A stretch of 64,000 nucleotides of DNA, taken from positions 372,001 to 436,000 of the forward strand of contig NZ_JADQDN010000001.1 of NCBI RefSeq assembly GCF_015694425.1, given 5' to 3'. The DNA comes from Microvirga terrestris (lineage in GTDB: Bacteria; Pseudomonadota; Alphaproteobacteria; Rhizobiales; Beijerinckiaceae). Shown here in pieces: positions 18,336 through 27,000 of the stretch. A program made the position numbers and the translations under genes. A model generated the notes under the pieces. It searched no databases, was not told where the DNA came from, and saw only the letters and a list, made by a program, of their open reading frames with translations. The stretch's first letter is position 1. Each line of letters starts with the position of its first letter.

Positions 18336-19481
18336 TCAGCGGTCCTTCGGATCGAGAGCATCGCGCAGGCCGTCGCCGATGAAGTTCAGGCAGAACAGGA
18401 TCGCGACAAGCGTGACGGAGGGATAGATCAGCATCCAGGTGGCACCCTGGATGTTCTTGGCGCCCTCGGAGATCAGAACGCCGAGGCTTGTATTGGGCTC
18501 CTGAACACCGAGGCCGAGGAAGGAGAGGAAACTCTCCAGAAGGATCACCTTAGGCACCAGAAGCGTCATGTAGACCACGACGGGTCCCAGAGTGTTGGGG
18601 ATCACGTGGCGGCGGATGATGCCCTTGGTTTCGACACCCAAGGCCTCGGCCGCCTGGACGTATTCCTGACGCTTGATGGAGAGCGTCTGGCCGCGAACGA
18701 TGCGGGCCATGTCGAGCCACTCGACTGCGCCGACCGCTATGAACATCAGCACGAAATTGCGGCCGAAGAACACGACCAACATGATCACGAAGAAGATGAA
18801 GGGCAGCGAATAGAGGATATCGACGATGCGCATCATCACCAGATCGACGCGTCCGCCGAGATAGCCGGATGTCGCTCCATAGATCACGCCGATGAGGATC
18901 GCCACGAAGGTGGCGAGCAGGCCGATGGCGAGCGAGACCTGTCCGGCTCTCATGGTGCGGGTCAGAAGATCGCGTCCGTTGGTGTCGGTGCCGAAGAGGA
19001 AGTATTGACGCTTCAAAGGCACATCGACGACGAGCCGCTGACCGTCCTGCTGTTTCTCGACCACCTTGGCGGGGCCGAACAGATCCGAGCGCTCGAAATA
19101 GGCGAGAAGCCGCTCGTCGATCGGCCGGGTGCTGGAGCTCACGAGCGTCATGCGAGCGACGTCGTTGTCGATGGTGATGCTTTCAGCTTTCGCGCGAACG
19201 CGGGCGCCGATGCGCTCGATATTCGGCTCGATCTGATCGGCCTTGGGATAGGCCTCCAGGCTCGCGGGCACCTTCACGTAATCCGGATAGACCCGGTCGA
19301 AAGGGTGGCCCGTCAGGAACGGTCCGAAGATGCAGGCCAGTGCGATGAAGCTCAGCACGATGATGCTGGTGAAAGCCGCCCGGTTGCGGACGAGACGCCC
19401 GCGGGCCTCGGCCCAGAGGGAGCGTCCGGTGGTGACAGGTCCCGTCGTGGTTTCGACAGGAAGAACGGCGCCTTCAGCCAT
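18336..19481 (-). CDS. Peptide ABC transporter permease (OppC/DppC family)
   Basis: The 381-residue permease has an N-terminal anchor (residues ~37-57), a long extracytoplasmic stretch (~60-150) and a five-helix core carrying the coupling motif EALGVETKGIIRRHVIPN. The periplasmic insertion (from HPFDRVYPDY to VPLKRQYFLFGTDTNGRD) makes it some 80 residues longer than short DppC proteins. The start is ATG 19481; the open frame upstream to 19934 overlaps oppB and is not used. It forms the import pore with the OppB-type protein. Confidence 0.92.
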   Translation of the reverse strand: MAEGAVLPVETTTGPVTTGRSLWAEARGRLVRNRAAFTSIIVLSFIALACIFGPFLTGHPFDRVYPDYVKVPASLEAYPKADQIEPNIERIGARVRAKAESITIDNDVARMTLVSSSTRPIDERLLAYFERSDLFGPAKVVEKQQDGQRLVVDVPLKRQYFLFGTDTNGRDLLTRTMRAGQVSLAIGLLATFVAILIGVIYGATSGYLGGRVDLVMMRIVDILYSLPFIFFVIMLVVFFGRNFVLMFIAVGAVEWLDMARIVRGQTLSIKRQEYVQAAEALGVETKGIIRRHVIPNTLGPVVVYMTLLVPKVILLESFLSFLGLGVQEPNTSLGVLISEGAKNIQGATWMLIYPSVTLVAILFCLNFIGDGLRDALDPKDR

Positions 19482-19489
19482 GGCGGACC

Positions 19490-20410
19490 TCACTCGTAGC
19501 GAATGCGCGGATCGATAAGGGCGTAGAGGATATCGACCACGAGGTTGAAGAGCAGAACGAAGACGGCGACCACCACGACCGTGCCCATGACGAGCGTGTA
19601 GTCGCGATTGAGCGCGCCTTCGACGAAGTAGCGTCCGATACCCGGCAGACCGAAGATGGTTTCTACCACCACCGATCCGGTAAGCAGGGCGGCGGCCGCG
19701 GGTCCGAGATAGGAGACCACCGGCAGGGCCGCGCCCCGCAAGGCGTGGGTGACAACGACCCTGGTGGGCAAGCCCAGCGATCGCAGGGTACGGATATGGT
19801 TCGAGCGCAGGTTTTCGATCATGGCGGCGCGGGTCATGCGGGCGACGACCGCAATCTGCGGCAGCGCCAGGACGAGCACCGGGAGAATGAGGTTGCGTAG
19901 ATTCCCGTTGGCCCACCCGGCCACGGGCAGCCAAGCCAGCGCCAAGCCGAAGACGATCTGAAAGATCGGGGCGACCACGAAGTTCGGGATAGTCAGGCCA
20001 AGGGCGCCCACGCCGGTCACCATATAATCAATGGTGCTGTTCTGGCGCAAAGCCGCAATGGAGCCGAGAGTGCCGCCGACGATGATGGCAAAGGACAGCG
20101 CCAAAGCCCCCAGCGTCATGGAAACAGGCAGTCCCTGAGCGAAGAGCTCGGCAACCGAGAAGTCACGGAGGATGAATGAGGGGCCGAAATCGCCCCGCAC
20201 GACGGCACCCAAATAAAGCAGGTACTGCTGGATGAGTGACTTATCGAGCTGATAGATTCGGTTCAGGTTCTCCATCACCTTGGCCTCGAGGGGCCTTTCC
20301 AGATCGAACGGCCCACCAGGGGCGAGTCGGATTAGGAAGAAGGAGATCGTGATGATGATGAAGAGGGTAGGGATAGCCGACAAGGAACGGCGAAGGATAA
20401 AGGAGAGCAT
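19490..20410 (-). CDS. Peptide ABC transporter permease (OppB/DppB family)
   Basis: The 306-residue protein has six membrane helices and starts with the family-typical short cytoplasmic tail and helix MLSFILRRSLSAIPTLFIII. The coupling loop RSLGLPTRVVVTHALRGAALP and the motif SVVVETIFGLPGIGRYFVEG identify the OppB/DppB family. It sits eight bases upstream of the OppC-type gene and 83 bases downstream of the binding protein gene. Confidence 0.93.
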   Translation of the reverse strand: MLSFILRRSLSAIPTLFIIITISFFLIRLAPGGPFDLERPLEAKVMENLNRIYQLDKSLIQQYLLYLGAVVRGDFGPSFILRDFSVAELFAQGLPVSMTLGALALSFAIIVGGTLGSIAALRQNSTIDYMVTGVGALGLTIPNFVVAPIFQIVFGLALAWLPVAGWANGNLRNLILPVLVLALPQIAVVARMTRAAMIENLRSNHIRTLRSLGLPTRVVVTHALRGAALPVVSYLGPAAAALLTGSVVVETIFGLPGIGRYFVEGALNRDYTLVMGTVVVVAVFVLLFNLVVDILYALIDPRIRYE

Positions 20411-20493
20411 GACGAGCTCCTCCTGCTGCTACAGCATAACAGTAAAAGAATAGGGCGGTCTGGAGAACAGACCGCCCCTTATCAAATTTATTT

Positions 20494-22080
20494 TTACTGC
20501 GTCTTCGACATGAACCGCGACGGATAGACACCGCGTGTATTCTGTACGAAGCCCTGGAGCTTCGGCGAGATCAGGTTGCTCTTGCCGTAGTACATGATCG
20601 GGATCCAGGGCATGTCCTTCATGGCGATTGTCTCGGCCTGCTTCATGATATCGGCACGTTTCTTCAGGTCGAGTTCGGTTGCCGCCTGCTCAAGAAGCTT
20701 GTCGAACTGCGGGTTGTTGTACTTGCCGTAGTTGAAGCCCTTGTTGTCGCTCTTCAGCAGGAACAGGAAGTTGCTTGGATCATTGACGTCGGCAATCCAG
20801 CCATAGCGAGCCACGTCGAAATCGCCGCCATCACGCAGGTGAGCGAAGTGGGTCTTGCCATCCGTGTTGATGAACGAGGTCTCGACGCCGGCCTGCTTCC
20901 ACTGCTCGGCGATAGCGATCACCGAGTTACGGTTGTTGTCGGTGGTGTTGTAGCGGATCTCGACCTTCAGCGGCTTGCCGGGGCCGAAGCCTGCTTCTTT
21001 GAGAAGCGCCTTGGCCTTCTCCTCACGGTCGATCGGCGACATGTCCTTGTAGTCCATGTATGCCGGTGTGCCGTAGTTGCCCACGCCCGGAGGCATGAAT
21101 GAGTAGCCCGGCTGCATGGTCTGGCCCCAGATCTGCTCGGCGACGAACTCTCGGTCGGTCAGCATGGAGAGGGCCTGACGCACCTTCACGTCGTTGAAGG
21201 GAGGCTTGGAGGAGTTCACGACGAAATACCAGGTGCCGAGATACGGACCGAGCCTAACCTGCTCCTTGAAGCGGTCTTTGAGCGACTTGATCTGGTCGGC
21301 CGGAAGCTCATCCATGCTGTCGAGTTCACCGGCTTCATAGCGGCGCACGCCGGCGGCGAGGTCAGAATGGGGGATGAAGTTGACCGTATCGATTTTGACG
21401 TTTTTGGCGTCCCAGTAATTCTCGTTCTTCACGAGCTTGATGTGTGAATTCGGAGCGAACTCGGCGAGCTTGTAGGCGCCGTTCGACACCATGTTGCCCG
21501 GCTTCACGAAATCCTTGCCGAACTTCTCGACGGAGGCCTTGTGCACCGGCAGGCTGGTTTGGTGGGTGAGCAACTCGATGAAGTAAGGGGTCGGCGACTC
21601 AAGGGAGATCTCGACCGTCTTCGCGTCGACGGCCTTCACGCCCAGTTCCTCAACCTTGGCTTGGCCCTTGTTGATCTTCTCGGCGTTCTTGATCGGGTAG
21701 AGGATGTTGGCGTATTTCGCGCCCGTCGCCGGGTCCATGATGCGGCGATAGGAATAGACGAAGTCTTCAGCCGTAATCGGATCGCCGTTCGACCATTTCA
21801 GGCCATTTCGCAACGTAAAGCGATAGGTCTTGCCGTCGTCCGCGACTTCCCACTTCTCAGCCTGACCCGGAACGGCTTCGGCCTTGGCGTTATAGGCCAC
21901 AAGACCTTCGAGGAGGTCGCGCAGGATGTGAGATTCCTGAACGGTTGATGTCTTGTGGGTATCGAGCGTCTCCGGCTCTCCGGTGTTGCCGCGGTTGTAG
22001 ACAATTTGAGCGACTGCGAAGCTCGAGAAGGCTACCGTTGCGGCAGCTGCCAGAGCGGTACGTTTCAACCATGATGACAT
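20494..22080 (-). CDS. Peptide ABC transporter substrate-binding protein (OppA family)
   Basis: This 528-residue protein has a Sec signal peptide (cleavage near SFAVAQ, residue ~24) and the OppA layout: YNRGNTGEPETLDTHKTST near the N-terminus, the family motif YRFTLRNGLKWSNGDPITAEDFVYSYRR (written here only as a region, residues ~85-112) and a C-terminal segment ending near residue 528. Proteins of this kind bind short peptides in the periplasm. It is the first gene of the operon, and its promoter should lie in 22081-22249. Murein peptides are a possible ligand, but the pocket cannot be read. Confidence 0.92.
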   Translation of the reverse strand: MSSWLKRTALAAAATVAFSSFAVAQIVYNRGNTGEPETLDTHKTSTVQESHILRDLLEGLVAYNAKAEAVPGQAEKWEVADDGKTYRFTLRNGLKWSNGDPITAEDFVYSYRRIMDPATGAKYANILYPIKNAEKINKGQAKVEELGVKAVDAKTVEISLESPTPYFIELLTHQTSLPVHKASVEKFGKDFVKPGNMVSNGAYKLAEFAPNSHIKLVKNENYWDAKNVKIDTVNFIPHSDLAAGVRRYEAGELDSMDELPADQIKSLKDRFKEQVRLGPYLGTWYFVVNSSKPPFNDVKVRQALSMLTDREFVAEQIWGQTMQPGYSFMPPGVGNYGTPAYMDYKDMSPIDREEKAKALLKEAGFGPGKPLKVEIRYNTTDNNRNSVIAIAEQWKQAGVETSFINTDGKTHFAHLRDGGDFDVARYGWIADVNDPSNFLFLLKSDNKGFNYGKYNNPQFDKLLEQAATELDLKKRADIMKQAETIAMKDMPWIPIMYYGKSNLISPKLQGFVQNTRGVYPSRFMSKTQ

Positions 22081-22249
22081 TGGACGCGTTCCCTTTCTGA
22101 TTATCTCAGGGTTTTTTGAAGGTTTCGGTCAAAGCCGGTAAGGCAGCAACCTTGTCCTATTTGTTGATCAATCAACTGTTTATGTCCAGTACTATCCAAA
22201 AAATTAAGGAATTCCTGGGATAACAAAGGGTTGAGCCTGTGGAGACAGC

Positions 22250-22684
22250 TCAGGCGCCGGTGTCGAAAACCATCCCGACCGCCTCGATACCGGCTGCAGC
22301 GGCGATTTCGTCGTTGTCGGACGTATCGCCCGAAACGCCCACCGATCCCAGGATCCGGCCCTGGCCGTCCTTGATCAGAACACCGCCGGGAACAGGCACG
22401 AGTTGTCCGCCAACCGCGTGGGTGGCCGAGGCGATGAAGTAGGGGCGGTCGGTCGCCATCTTGTGCAGTGCCCGCGAGCCGACTCCGAGCGCCAGGGCGC
22501 CATAGGCCTTGCCCATGGCGATCTCGGCCCGCTTGATGCTGGTGCCGTCCTCCGAGAGGAGGGCCTTGAGGGCGCCACGAGCGTCATAGACCACCACCGC
22601 GAGAGGCTTGAAGGATTTCTCCCGGGCGGTCTTGAGGACTGTGGCGACGATCGTTTGAGCCGCTTCCAAGGTGAGTTCGGTCAC
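22250..22684 (-). CDS. GlcG/HbpS (DUF336) family protein
   Basis: The 144-residue protein spans the whole DUF336/HbpS fold: VTELTLEAAQTIVATVLKTA, the AVVVYDARGALKALLSEDG strand pair, KRAEIAMGKAYGALALG and the C-terminal GQGRILGSVGVSGDTSDNDE. Members bind haem or act as small accessory proteins next to oxidases and glycolate genes. GTG 22684 is chosen because GGAG lies eight bases before it; the longer frame from 22717 has no ribosome site. It follows puuD by 43 bases on the same strand and is probably co-transcribed, which suggests an accessory role to the cytochrome-type urate oxidase. That role is inference. Confidence 0.83.
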   Translation of the reverse strand: MTELTLEAAQTIVATVLKTAREKSFKPLAVVVYDARGALKALLSEDGTSIKRAEIAMGKAYGALALGVGSRALHKMATDRPYFIASATHAVGGQLVPVPGGVLIKDGQGRILGSVGVSGDTSDNDEIAAAAGIEAVGMVFDTGA

Positions 22685-22727
22685 TCGGGTTCTCCATTTT
22701 GGGGTTACTGGCCGCACGATGCGGAAT

Positions 22728-23954
22728 TCAGCGGGTGGCCGTGTCCTGTGCCGCCAGCCAGGTTGCCACAGCCCTGCGCTCGTCGAGGGTCATCTCGGTG
22801 ATGTTGTTAGGCGGCATGGCATGGGTGAGCACGCTCTGAACCCGGATCATCTCCCGATGTCGCTCGATCTCCTCGGGCGTATCGAGGCGCACCCCCTTCG
22901 GGGCAATCGTGATACCGTCCCAGACCGGTTCCACCGCATGGCACATGGAGCAGCGGGACTGGATCGCGAGCACGGCCTCGTCGAAGGAGGCTGTCACAAT
23001 CTCGGACGTCGCGGCTGATGGAGCCTGAGCCAAGTTGGCGTTACCCGGCTTGCCGATGATCGAGAGCCAAATCGCTGCCAAAATGCAGAGCGCCGCCAGG
23101 GCCCAAGTCCACCAGGGCGAGCCCTTGCCGGCATGCTGCGAGTTGAAGAAGTGCCGGATCACTGCGCCTGCAATCACGATCAGCCCCACGATGCCGACCG
23201 AATAGGCGGACGACCATGCCAGCGGGTAGTGGTTCGACAGCATCAGGAAGATGACCGGCAGCGTCAGGTAGTTGTTGTGGGTTGACCGGAGCTTTGCCTC
23301 CTTGCCGAGCTTCGGGTCGGGCGTTTGCCCGGCCAGGAGGGTGGCCACCACCTTTTTCTGGTTCGGAATGATGACGAAGAACACGCTTGCCGACATCCAG
23401 GTGGCGATCATCGCACCCGTGTGCAGGAAGGCGGCGCGGCCGTTGAACACCTGAGTGAAGGCGTAGGCTGCCACGAGGATGTAGGCGAAGAGCACGACAC
23501 CCAGCAGCAGGCCGTTCCGGCCGAGCGGCGAGCGGCACAGGCCTTCATAGACGAGCCAGCTCAGGGCAAGGCCGCCGATGCCGATGGCAGGCGCCTGCCA
23601 GAGCTCGAGGGCGCGGACAGTTGGATCGATGGTGTAGAGATCGGCGTGGAGATAATAGACCCAGACGAGGAGGAAGAAGCCGCTGATCCATGTGGAATAG
23701 CTTTCCCACTTGAACCAGGTCAGCTCCTTGGGCAGCTCGGGCGGCGCAACGAGATATTTGCGCATGTTGTAGAACCCGCCGCCATGGACCTGCCAGGCCT
23801 CGCCGCCGACGCCCTCGGCCAAGCCCTCGCGCTTCTTCAGGCTGAGATCGAGATGGATGAAGTAAAAGGACGAGCCGATCCAGGCGATGGCCGTGATCAC
23901 GTGGACCCAGCGGATGATCTGGCTGATCCATTCAGAGATTTGCGGGTCGAGCAT
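22728..23954 (-). CDS. puuD: Urate hydroxylase/oxidase PuuD, membrane protein with C-terminal cytochrome c domain
   Basis: The 408-residue protein has an N-terminal membrane domain of about eight helices (starting ISQIIRWVHVITAIAWIGSS and including HGGGFYNMRKY) typical of PuuD. The C-terminal cytochrome c domain has a CSMCH haem site at Cys335/Cys338/His339 and a likely axial Met in THAMPPNN. PuuD oxidises urate to 5-hydroxyisourate and passes electrons to cytochrome c instead of making hydrogen peroxide. It is divergent from the genes for the next two steps (UraH and UraD), so the pathway is clustered. Confidence 0.93.
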   Translation of the reverse strand: MLDPQISEWISQIIRWVHVITAIAWIGSSFYFIHLDLSLKKREGLAEGVGGEAWQVHGGGFYNMRKYLVAPPELPKELTWFKWESYSTWISGFFLLVWVYYLHADLYTIDPTVRALELWQAPAIGIGGLALSWLVYEGLCRSPLGRNGLLLGVVLFAYILVAAYAFTQVFNGRAAFLHTGAMIATWMSASVFFVIIPNQKKVVATLLAGQTPDPKLGKEAKLRSTHNNYLTLPVIFLMLSNHYPLAWSSAYSVGIVGLIVIAGAVIRHFFNSQHAGKGSPWWTWALAALCILAAIWLSIIGKPGNANLAQAPSAATSEIVTASFDEAVLAIQSRCSMCHAVEPVWDGITIAPKGVRLDTPEEIERHREMIRVQSVLTHAMPPNNITEMTLDERRAVATWLAAQDTATR

Positions 23955-24158
23955 GCAGTCACTTGGTGATTGAAGGAATGCTTAGCCTAGGGCGGCAATG
24001 GGGTTTGCGATAGGCCGTGCCTGCAGCTTTTTCAACAGGAACCCTGTCCGTGAAAGCCTGCCTTTCCGCGACAACGTCGAGGGATCGCTTGACGTGAAGC
24101 GCGCGGGCCCGAAAGAATTCCAGGCTCGTTCTGCCCTTTCTCCCATCCGCGAGGTTTC

Positions 24159-24512
24159 ATGGGGCGCCTGTCCACCCACGTTCTGGATACCGCCAACGGC
24201 AAGCCCGCGCGCGGCGTCACCATCGAACTGTTCGCCATCGAGGGCGAACAGCGTCGCTCTATCCTGCGCACCGTCACCAATGCGGACGGGCGCACGGATG
24301 CGCCGCTGATGACCGGTGAAGCATTCCGTATCGGAACGTATGAGCTCGTCTTCGAGGTTGGGGCCTATTTCAAGGCGCTCGGCACGGCCATGGCCGATCC
24401 GCCGTTCCTGGATGTCGTGCCGATCCGCTTCACCATCGCCGAGCCCGATGGGCATTACCACGTTCCGCTCCTCGCCTCCCCCTGGAGCTATTCCACCTAT
24501 CGAGGAAGCTGA
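24159..24512 (+). CDS. uraH: 5-Hydroxyisourate hydrolase (transthyretin-like)
   Basis: At 117 residues it has the length of bacterial HIU hydrolases. The family marks are present: [14 protein letters not shown] with the catalytic His near the N-terminus, the middle GRTDAPLM segment, and the C-terminal signature [19 protein letters not shown] ending in YRGS. It opens the ring of 5-hydroxyisourate to give OHCU. The stop is two bases before the ATG of the fused PuuE-UraD gene, so the two steps are co-expressed. Confidence 0.95.
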   Translation: MGRLSTHVLDTANGKPARGVTIELFAIEGEQRRSILRTVTNADGRTDAPLMTGEAFRIGTYELVFEVGAYFKALGTAMADPPFLDVVPIRFTIAEPDGHYHVPLLASPWSYSTYRGS

Positions 24513-24514
24513 CC

Positions 24515-25954
24515 ATGCCGACCTCCTATCCGCGCGACCTCGTCGGCTATGGCCGCAACCCGCCGCATCCACGCTGGCCGAACGGCGCCCGCATCTGCGT
24601 GCAGTTCGTGATCAACTACGAGGAGGGCGGCGAGAACAACATTCTTCATGGCGACCGGGCCTCCGAGGCTTTCCTGTCGGAGATCGTCGGGGCCCAGGCC
24701 TGGCCCGGCCAGCGCCACATGAGCATGGAGTCGATCTACGAATACGGCTCCCGCGCCGGCTTCTGGCGCCTGTGGCGGATGTTCACCGAACGCAGCATGC
24801 CGGTCACGGTCTATGGCGTCGCCACAGCCCTCATGCGCAACCCGGATGCGGTCGCTGCCATGAAGGAGGCCGGGTGGGAGATTGCGAGCCACGGGCTCAA
24901 GTGGATCGACTACCGGGACTTCTCTTCGGAGGAGGAGCGGGCGCATATGAAGGAGGCGATCCGCATCCACACCGAAGTCACGGGCGAACGGCCGCTCGGC
25001 TGGTACACGGGCCGGACCTCGGAGCACACCAACCGTCTCGTGGCGGAGGAGGGCGGCTTCCTCTACAGCGCCGATTCCTATGCCGACGAGCTGCCCTATT
25101 GGGAGCAGCACGGGAACCGGCAGCAGCTCATCGTGCCCTATACGTTGGACGCCAACGACATGCGCTTCGCCACCCCGCAGGGCTTCAATGCGGGCGACCA
25201 GTTCTTTGCCTATCTGAAGGATTCGTTCGACACGCTCTATGCGGAGGGCCAGACCGCGCCTAAGATGCTGTCGGTCGGCCTCCATTGCCGCCTCGTCGGC
25301 CGTCCCGGGCGGGCCGCCGCACTGGCGCGTTTCCTGGATTATTTGGCTTCTCATGACGAGGTCTGGGTAGCGCGGCGCATCGATATCGCACGCCACTGGA
25401 TCCGAAATCATCGCCCGGCGAGCCTCAAGCCCAGTACCATGAACCGCGCGCTCTTCGTGGAGGCCTTCGGCGATATTTTCGAGCATTCACCCTGGATCGC
25501 GGAGCGCGCCTTCGATGCGGGGCTCACGACCGGGCAGGATACGGCCGAGGGGCTTCATGCCGCCATGGTGCATGTGCTCTCGGGCGCAAGCCACGGGCAG
25601 AAGCTGGCATTGATCAACGCCCATCCGGATCTCGCCGGGCGCCTCAAGCTCGCCGACCTGACAGACGATTCCCGCAACGAGCAATCCTCTGCAGGGCTGA
25701 CCAGCCTGACGGAGGAGGAGCGCGACCGCTTCCTCGCTCTCAACGATCTCTACAAGGAAAAATTCGGCTTCCCGTTCATCATGGCGGTCAAGGGGCGCTC
25801 CAAGGACGAGATCCTGACGGCGTTCGAGGAGCGGCTTGAACACGATCCGGAGGAGGAATTCGCCAAGGCCATTGTCCAGGTCGATCTGATCGCGCTCCTG
25901 CGGCTCAAAGACAGGCTGCCCTCCCTGGCGGACGTGTTCTCGAGTCTCGGCTAA
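24515..25954 (+). CDS. Fused allantoinase-like PuuE and OHCU decarboxylase UraD
   Basis: This 479-residue bifunctional protein has a polysaccharide-deacetylase-like PuuE domain (residues ~1-300) with ICVQFVINYEEGGENNILHGD, the EIASHGLKWIDY metal/active-site region and YSADSYADELPYW. The UraD domain (~312-479) has the helical OHCU fold, with FVEAFGDIFEHSPWIAERAF, LINAHPDLAGRL and FGFPFIMAVKGRSKDEIL. UraD converts OHCU to S-allantoin and PuuE opens allantoin to allantoate, so one chain carries two successive steps. In many species these are separate proteins. Confidence 0.93.
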   Translation: MPTSYPRDLVGYGRNPPHPRWPNGARICVQFVINYEEGGENNILHGDRASEAFLSEIVGAQAWPGQRHMSMESIYEYGSRAGFWRLWRMFTERSMPVTVYGVATALMRNPDAVAAMKEAGWEIASHGLKWIDYRDFSSEEERAHMKEAIRIHTEVTGERPLGWYTGRTSEHTNRLVAEEGGFLYSADSYADELPYWEQHGNRQQLIVPYTLDANDMRFATPQGFNAGDQFFAYLKDSFDTLYAEGQTAPKMLSVGLHCRLVGRPGRAAALARFLDYLASHDEVWVARRIDIARHWIRNHRPASLKPSTMNRALFVEAFGDIFEHSPWIAERAFDAGLTTGQDTAEGLHAAMVHVLSGASHGQKLALINAHPDLAGRLKLADLTDDSRNEQSSAGLTSLTEEERDRFLALNDLYKEKFGFPFIMAVKGRSKDEILTAFEERLEHDPEEEFAKAIVQVDLIALLRLKDRLPSLADVFSSLG

Positions 25955-26032
25955 AGCGGAACCGTTCGAAGCCCCGCGCGTCTTCGTCTCAGCTTGGCTA
26001 TGCAAGGTCGGGCATCATGAGAGGAGGACGGC

Positions 26033-26479
26033 ATGGGTCTGTTCAAGTTCATTAAGGAGGCCGGGGCCAAGATCTTCGGCGGAAGTGCAGCCGCTGCCAC
26101 GCCGGAGAAGCTGCAGCAGGAGGTCCAGGGGCACGGCTTCGATGCGAGCAAGCTCGGCATCCAGGTCGAAGGCGACAAGGTGAAGCTGTCGGGTCAGGCC
26201 ATGACCCAGGAGGAGGCCGAGAAGATCATCCTCTCCCTCGGCAACACCTACGGGGTCGCGGAAGTCGATACCTCGGGTCTTCAGGTTCAGCAGCCTTCAG
26301 CCGAGTCTACCATGTACACGGTCCAGAAGGGTGACACCCTCTGGGAGATCGCCGAGAAGCATTACGGCAAGGGCAAAGGCGCAAAGTACACGGAGATCGT
26401 CAAAGCCAACTCGCCGCCGGTCAAGGATCCCGACATGATCCAGCCGGGCTGGGTCCTGCGGATCCCGCCGCTTTCCTGA
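26033..26479 (+). CDS. BON and LysM domain protein (Kbp/YgaU-like)
   Basis: The 148-residue protein has an N-terminal amphipathic start (MGLFKFIKEAGAKIFG), a BON domain (~residues 25-90) and a C-terminal LysM domain (MYTVQKGDTLWEIAEKHYG ... IQPGWVLRIPP, ~98-148). Length and order match E. coli Kbp (YgaU), a cytoplasmic potassium-binding protein. There is no signal peptide, so the LysM is probably not a wall anchor. A GGAGGA Shine-Dalgarno precedes the ATG. It appears monocistronic. Confidence 0.88.
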   Translation: MGLFKFIKEAGAKIFGGSAAAATPEKLQQEVQGHGFDASKLGIQVEGDKVKLSGQAMTQEEAEKIILSLGNTYGVAEVDTSGLQVQQPSAESTMYTVQKGDTLWEIAEKHYGKGKGAKYTEIVKANSPPVKDPDMIQPGWVLRIPPLS

Positions 26480-26500
26480 TCGCTGCCGGATTGCACCCTT

Positions 26501-26535
26501 CCCTGTCATGCCGCTATGAGACAGCTATGACAGGG
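26501..26535. repeat. Inverted repeat overlapping the rhodanese ribosome binding site
   Basis: CCCTGTCAT at 26501-26509 is exactly inverted as ATGACAGGG at 26527-26535, with a 17-base loop. The last three bases are the start of the GGGAGG Shine-Dalgarno of the rhodanese gene. It could be a terminator-like hairpin for the LysM gene, a palindromic repeat remnant (the GTCAT ends recur in other repeats here), or an operator or RNA fold. Confidence 0.5.
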
Positions 26536-26545
26536 AGGATTATTC

Positions 26546-26863
26546 ATGACGGAAGCGCCGCAGGTTATTGATCTCGATCATGAGGCCATCAAGCAGGGGC
26601 TGCGCGAGGGCTCCTTTCTGCTAGTCGACGTCCGCGAGCCGCATGAGTTCGCGGCCGGGCATATTCCGGGCTCCGTCTCGCACCCGCTTTCGGTCTTCGA
26701 TCCCTCGAGCCTGCCCGAGGGCAAGCGAATCGTCTTTTCCTGCGCGGCAGGAGTCCGGTCCGTCCGGGCCATCGAGTTCGCTCAGGCGGCGGGTCGTAAT
26801 ATCCGTGAACACTACAAGGGCGGGTTCAAGGAATGGGCTGCAGCGGGGGAGTCTGTTGAGTAA
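26546..26863 (+). CDS. Single-domain rhodanese-like protein
   Basis: The 105-residue protein is one rhodanese domain: LLVDVREPHEFAAGHIPGSV (residues ~25-44) and the active loop CAAGVRS with Cys66 in the C-x-x-G-x-R pattern. It would carry a persulfide and transfer sulfur, for example to cyanide or thiols; the acceptor is unknown. The ribosome site GGGAGG overlaps the right arm of a perfect 9-bp inverted repeat (26501-26509/26527-26535), which may affect its translation. Confidence 0.9.
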   Translation: MTEAPQVIDLDHEAIKQGLREGSFLLVDVREPHEFAAGHIPGSVSHPLSVFDPSSLPEGKRIVFSCAAGVRSVRAIEFAQAAGRNIREHYKGGFKEWAAAGESVE

Positions 26864-27000
26864 GGCGCCGTACCTTGGGCGATCACATAGATGTGTTCTA
26901 AAGTAGAGTGCTCAAGCTTGTGGAGTTGTGCGCTAATGTCGCCCCGCCGAGGGCGGTTCGTAGGAAAACCGTCTATCGCGCCCACGAGGGAAACACATAG

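Noticed and set aside
18081-19499. A 472-codon plus-strand frame opposite the peptide permease gene
   Set aside because: The translation is His/Asp/Glu rich with no fold, opposite a clear OppC-type permease.
23998-24309. Plus-strand frame overlapping the start of uraH
   Set aside because: It is out of frame with the clear HIU hydrolase gene and has no domain.
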